From the NCBI GenBank assembly GCA_003241485.1, contig QFQD01000055.1, forward strand, positions 1 to 64,000: 64,000 nucleotides of DNA, read 5' to 3'. Position 1 is the first letter of the stretch, and each line of letters opens with the position of its first letter. A model generated the notes under the pieces. It saw only the letters and a program-made list of their open reading frames with translations, was not told where the DNA came from and did not search any database. A program made the position numbers and the translations under genes. Positions 62,934-64,000 of the stretch are shown in pieces. Origin of the DNA: Ancylobacter novellus. GTDB taxonomy: Bacteria > Pseudomonadota > Alphaproteobacteria > Rhizobiales > Xanthobacteraceae.

Positions 62934-64000
62934 GTGCCCGGCCGGCTCTCCGCCCTCTCGGAATTCGGATCGAATCCGGGTGGATTGACGTCGAAATACT
63001 ACCTTCCGGCGAACCTGCCCCAAGGCGCGCCGCTCGTCGTTGTGCTGCATGGCTGCACCCAGAACGCGGACGGTTACGACCGTCATGCCGGCTGGTCGCA
63101 ACTGGCCGATCAGGCAGGTTTCGCCCTGCTCTATCCGGAACAGCATCACGGCAACAATCCCAATCTGTGCTTCAACTGGTTTCGCCCGGGAGACACGCGC
63201 CGTGATTCCGGCGAGGCCTTGTCGATCCGCCAGATGATCGAAAAGATGGTGGCGACCCACGGCCTTGCCCGCGACAGGATATTCATCACCGGCCTGTCCG
63301 CTGGCGGCGCGATGACCTCCGTCATGCTCGCGACCTATCCGGAGATATTTGCCGGAGGCGCCATCATCGCCGGCCTAACCTATGGCTGTGCGAGTTCCGT
63401 GCCGGAAGCGTTCGACTGCATGCGCGGGCAAGGCGTGGCGTCCGAGGAGGAGCTCTGGGCGCTCGTGCGCGCGGCCTCCTCCCACGCCGGCCCCTGGCCG
63501 CGTATCGCCATCTGGCAGGGAACGGCCGACCACACCGTCGCCCCTTCCAATGCCGAGCAGATTGCCGCGCAATGGCGCGGTGTCCACCGGCTCGACGACA
63601 CGCCGACGCGGTCAGAAGTGCTGGGCGTTCGCGCCAAGCGCGTCTGGTGCAATGCCGCCGGCGAGGCCGTCATCGAAGTGAACACAGTGGCGGCCATGGG
63701 CCATGGCACGCCGCTCGGCGATGAATTCGGGGTTCCCGGTCCGTACATGCTGGATGTCGGCATCTCCTCTACACGCGAGATCGCGCAGTTCTGGGGAATT
63801 GCGCCGGCGCCGGCAGAGGCGTTTGTGCCGGCCGCAACCGCCTCTCCGCAAACATCAGCTGCTGCGCGCGCGCCCGTGCCGCTGTCATCCGGGACCACGG
63901 CACCCGCGCCGGGGACCTATGCCATGACCATCTCGTCGAAGCCGCCAGCATCGAGGCCATCGGGCGCGAAAAAGATCATCGAAGATGCGCTACGCGCCGC
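62934..64000 (+). CDS. PHB-depolymerase-like esterase (LpqC type), cut by window edge
   Basis: An open frame that continues past the window end. LVVVLHGCTQNADGYDRHAG forms the oxyanion hole, FITGLSAGGAMTSVMLATYP the catalytic Ser elbow (GLSAGG), WQGTADHTVAPSNAEQ the Asp and MGHGTPLGDEFG the catalytic His. This matches PHB depolymerase / LpqC family esterases. The C-terminal part is a Pro/Ala-rich linker. The beginning is uncertain: the frame is open back to about 62718 with no ATG, and only GTG 62934 (without a clear ribosome site) could start it. Its 5' end may have been disturbed. Confidence 0.75.
   Translation, partial: MPGRLSALSEFGSNPGGLTSKYYLPANLPQGAPLVVVLHGCTQNADGYDRHAGWSQLADQAGFALLYPEQHHGNNPNLCFNWFRPGDTRRDSGEALSIRQMIEKMVATHGLARDRIFITGLSAGGAMTSVMLATYPEIFAGGAIIAGLTYGCASSVPEAFDCMRGQGVASEEELWALVRAASSHAGPWPRIAIWQGTADHTVAPSNAEQIAAQWRGVHRLDDTPTRSEVLGVRAKRVWCNAAGEAVIEVNTVAAMGHGTPLGDEFGVPGPYMLDVGISSTREIAQFWGIAPAPAEAFVPAATASPQTSAAARAPVPLSSGTTAPAPGTYAMTISSKPPASRPSGAKKIIEDALRA

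Noticed and set aside
1..64000. CRISPR arrays, insertion sequences, prophage genes, replication origins
   Set aside because: No regularly spaced repeats, transposase motifs, integrases or phage structural genes were seen on either strand.

Overview
The window is 64 kb of high-GC chromosomal DNA from an alphaproteobacterium, most likely of the Hyphomicrobiales (Rhizobiales). The main evidence is the chvI-chvG-hprK-EIIA-HPr block beside pckA, a CcrM-type GANTC methyltransferase, an imuA-imuB-dnaE2 operon behind a GTTC-N7-GTTC LexA box, and ExoD. Gene order and protein style suggest Xanthobacteraceae (Ancylobacter/Starkeya-like), but this is inferred without any database search. Genes are dense on both strands. 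I see no insertion sequence, CRISPR array, rRNA or prophage. One tRNA, Ser(GGA), lies near the right end.

Left part (1-19 kb): the N-terminal third of SMC; a decayed Lrp regulator followed by a frameshifted EamA exporter; a FUSC permease; ccrM-gst; csbD; the mutY / dciA / dsbA group; a VOC plus radical-SAM pair; a small glycosyltransferase; moaB; a YpfJ-like zinc peptidase. Next comes a quinone-detoxification-like unit (carboxylesterase and ring-cleaving dioxygenase, with a divergent LysR gene and a palindromic operator), an OhrR-like repressor, and a SorC regulator with a DXR-like (DRL family) oxidoreductase.

Middle (19-35 kb): the SOS mutasome operon imuA-imuB-dnaE2; a polyprenyl-phosphate sugar-transfer set (GT2, GT-C, GtrA) with a divergent ChbG/HpnK deacetylase; DUF983; exoD; a 30-residue membrane peptide gene; a YegD-like Hsp70; and a diguanylate cyclase whose sensor region is an internal duplication. 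That cyclase gene has a TATAAT box next to a perfect 14-bp palindrome.

Right part (35-64 kb): fpr; ahcY with an upstream SahR-like palindrome; the HPr / EIIA / HPr-kinase / ChvG-ChvI signalling block facing hugZ and pckA; nhaD; recR; ddl; ampG. Then a three-gene set (about 49.9-56.8 kb) encodes two transglutaminase-fold proteins, a circularly permuted ATP-grasp/alpha-E fusion and a DUF2126 amidoligase domain; this is the least understood system here. An RND pump and its adaptor, an AT-rich gene-free stretch, a small secreted protein, tRNA-Ser and a PHB-depolymerase-like esterase running off the edge complete the window.
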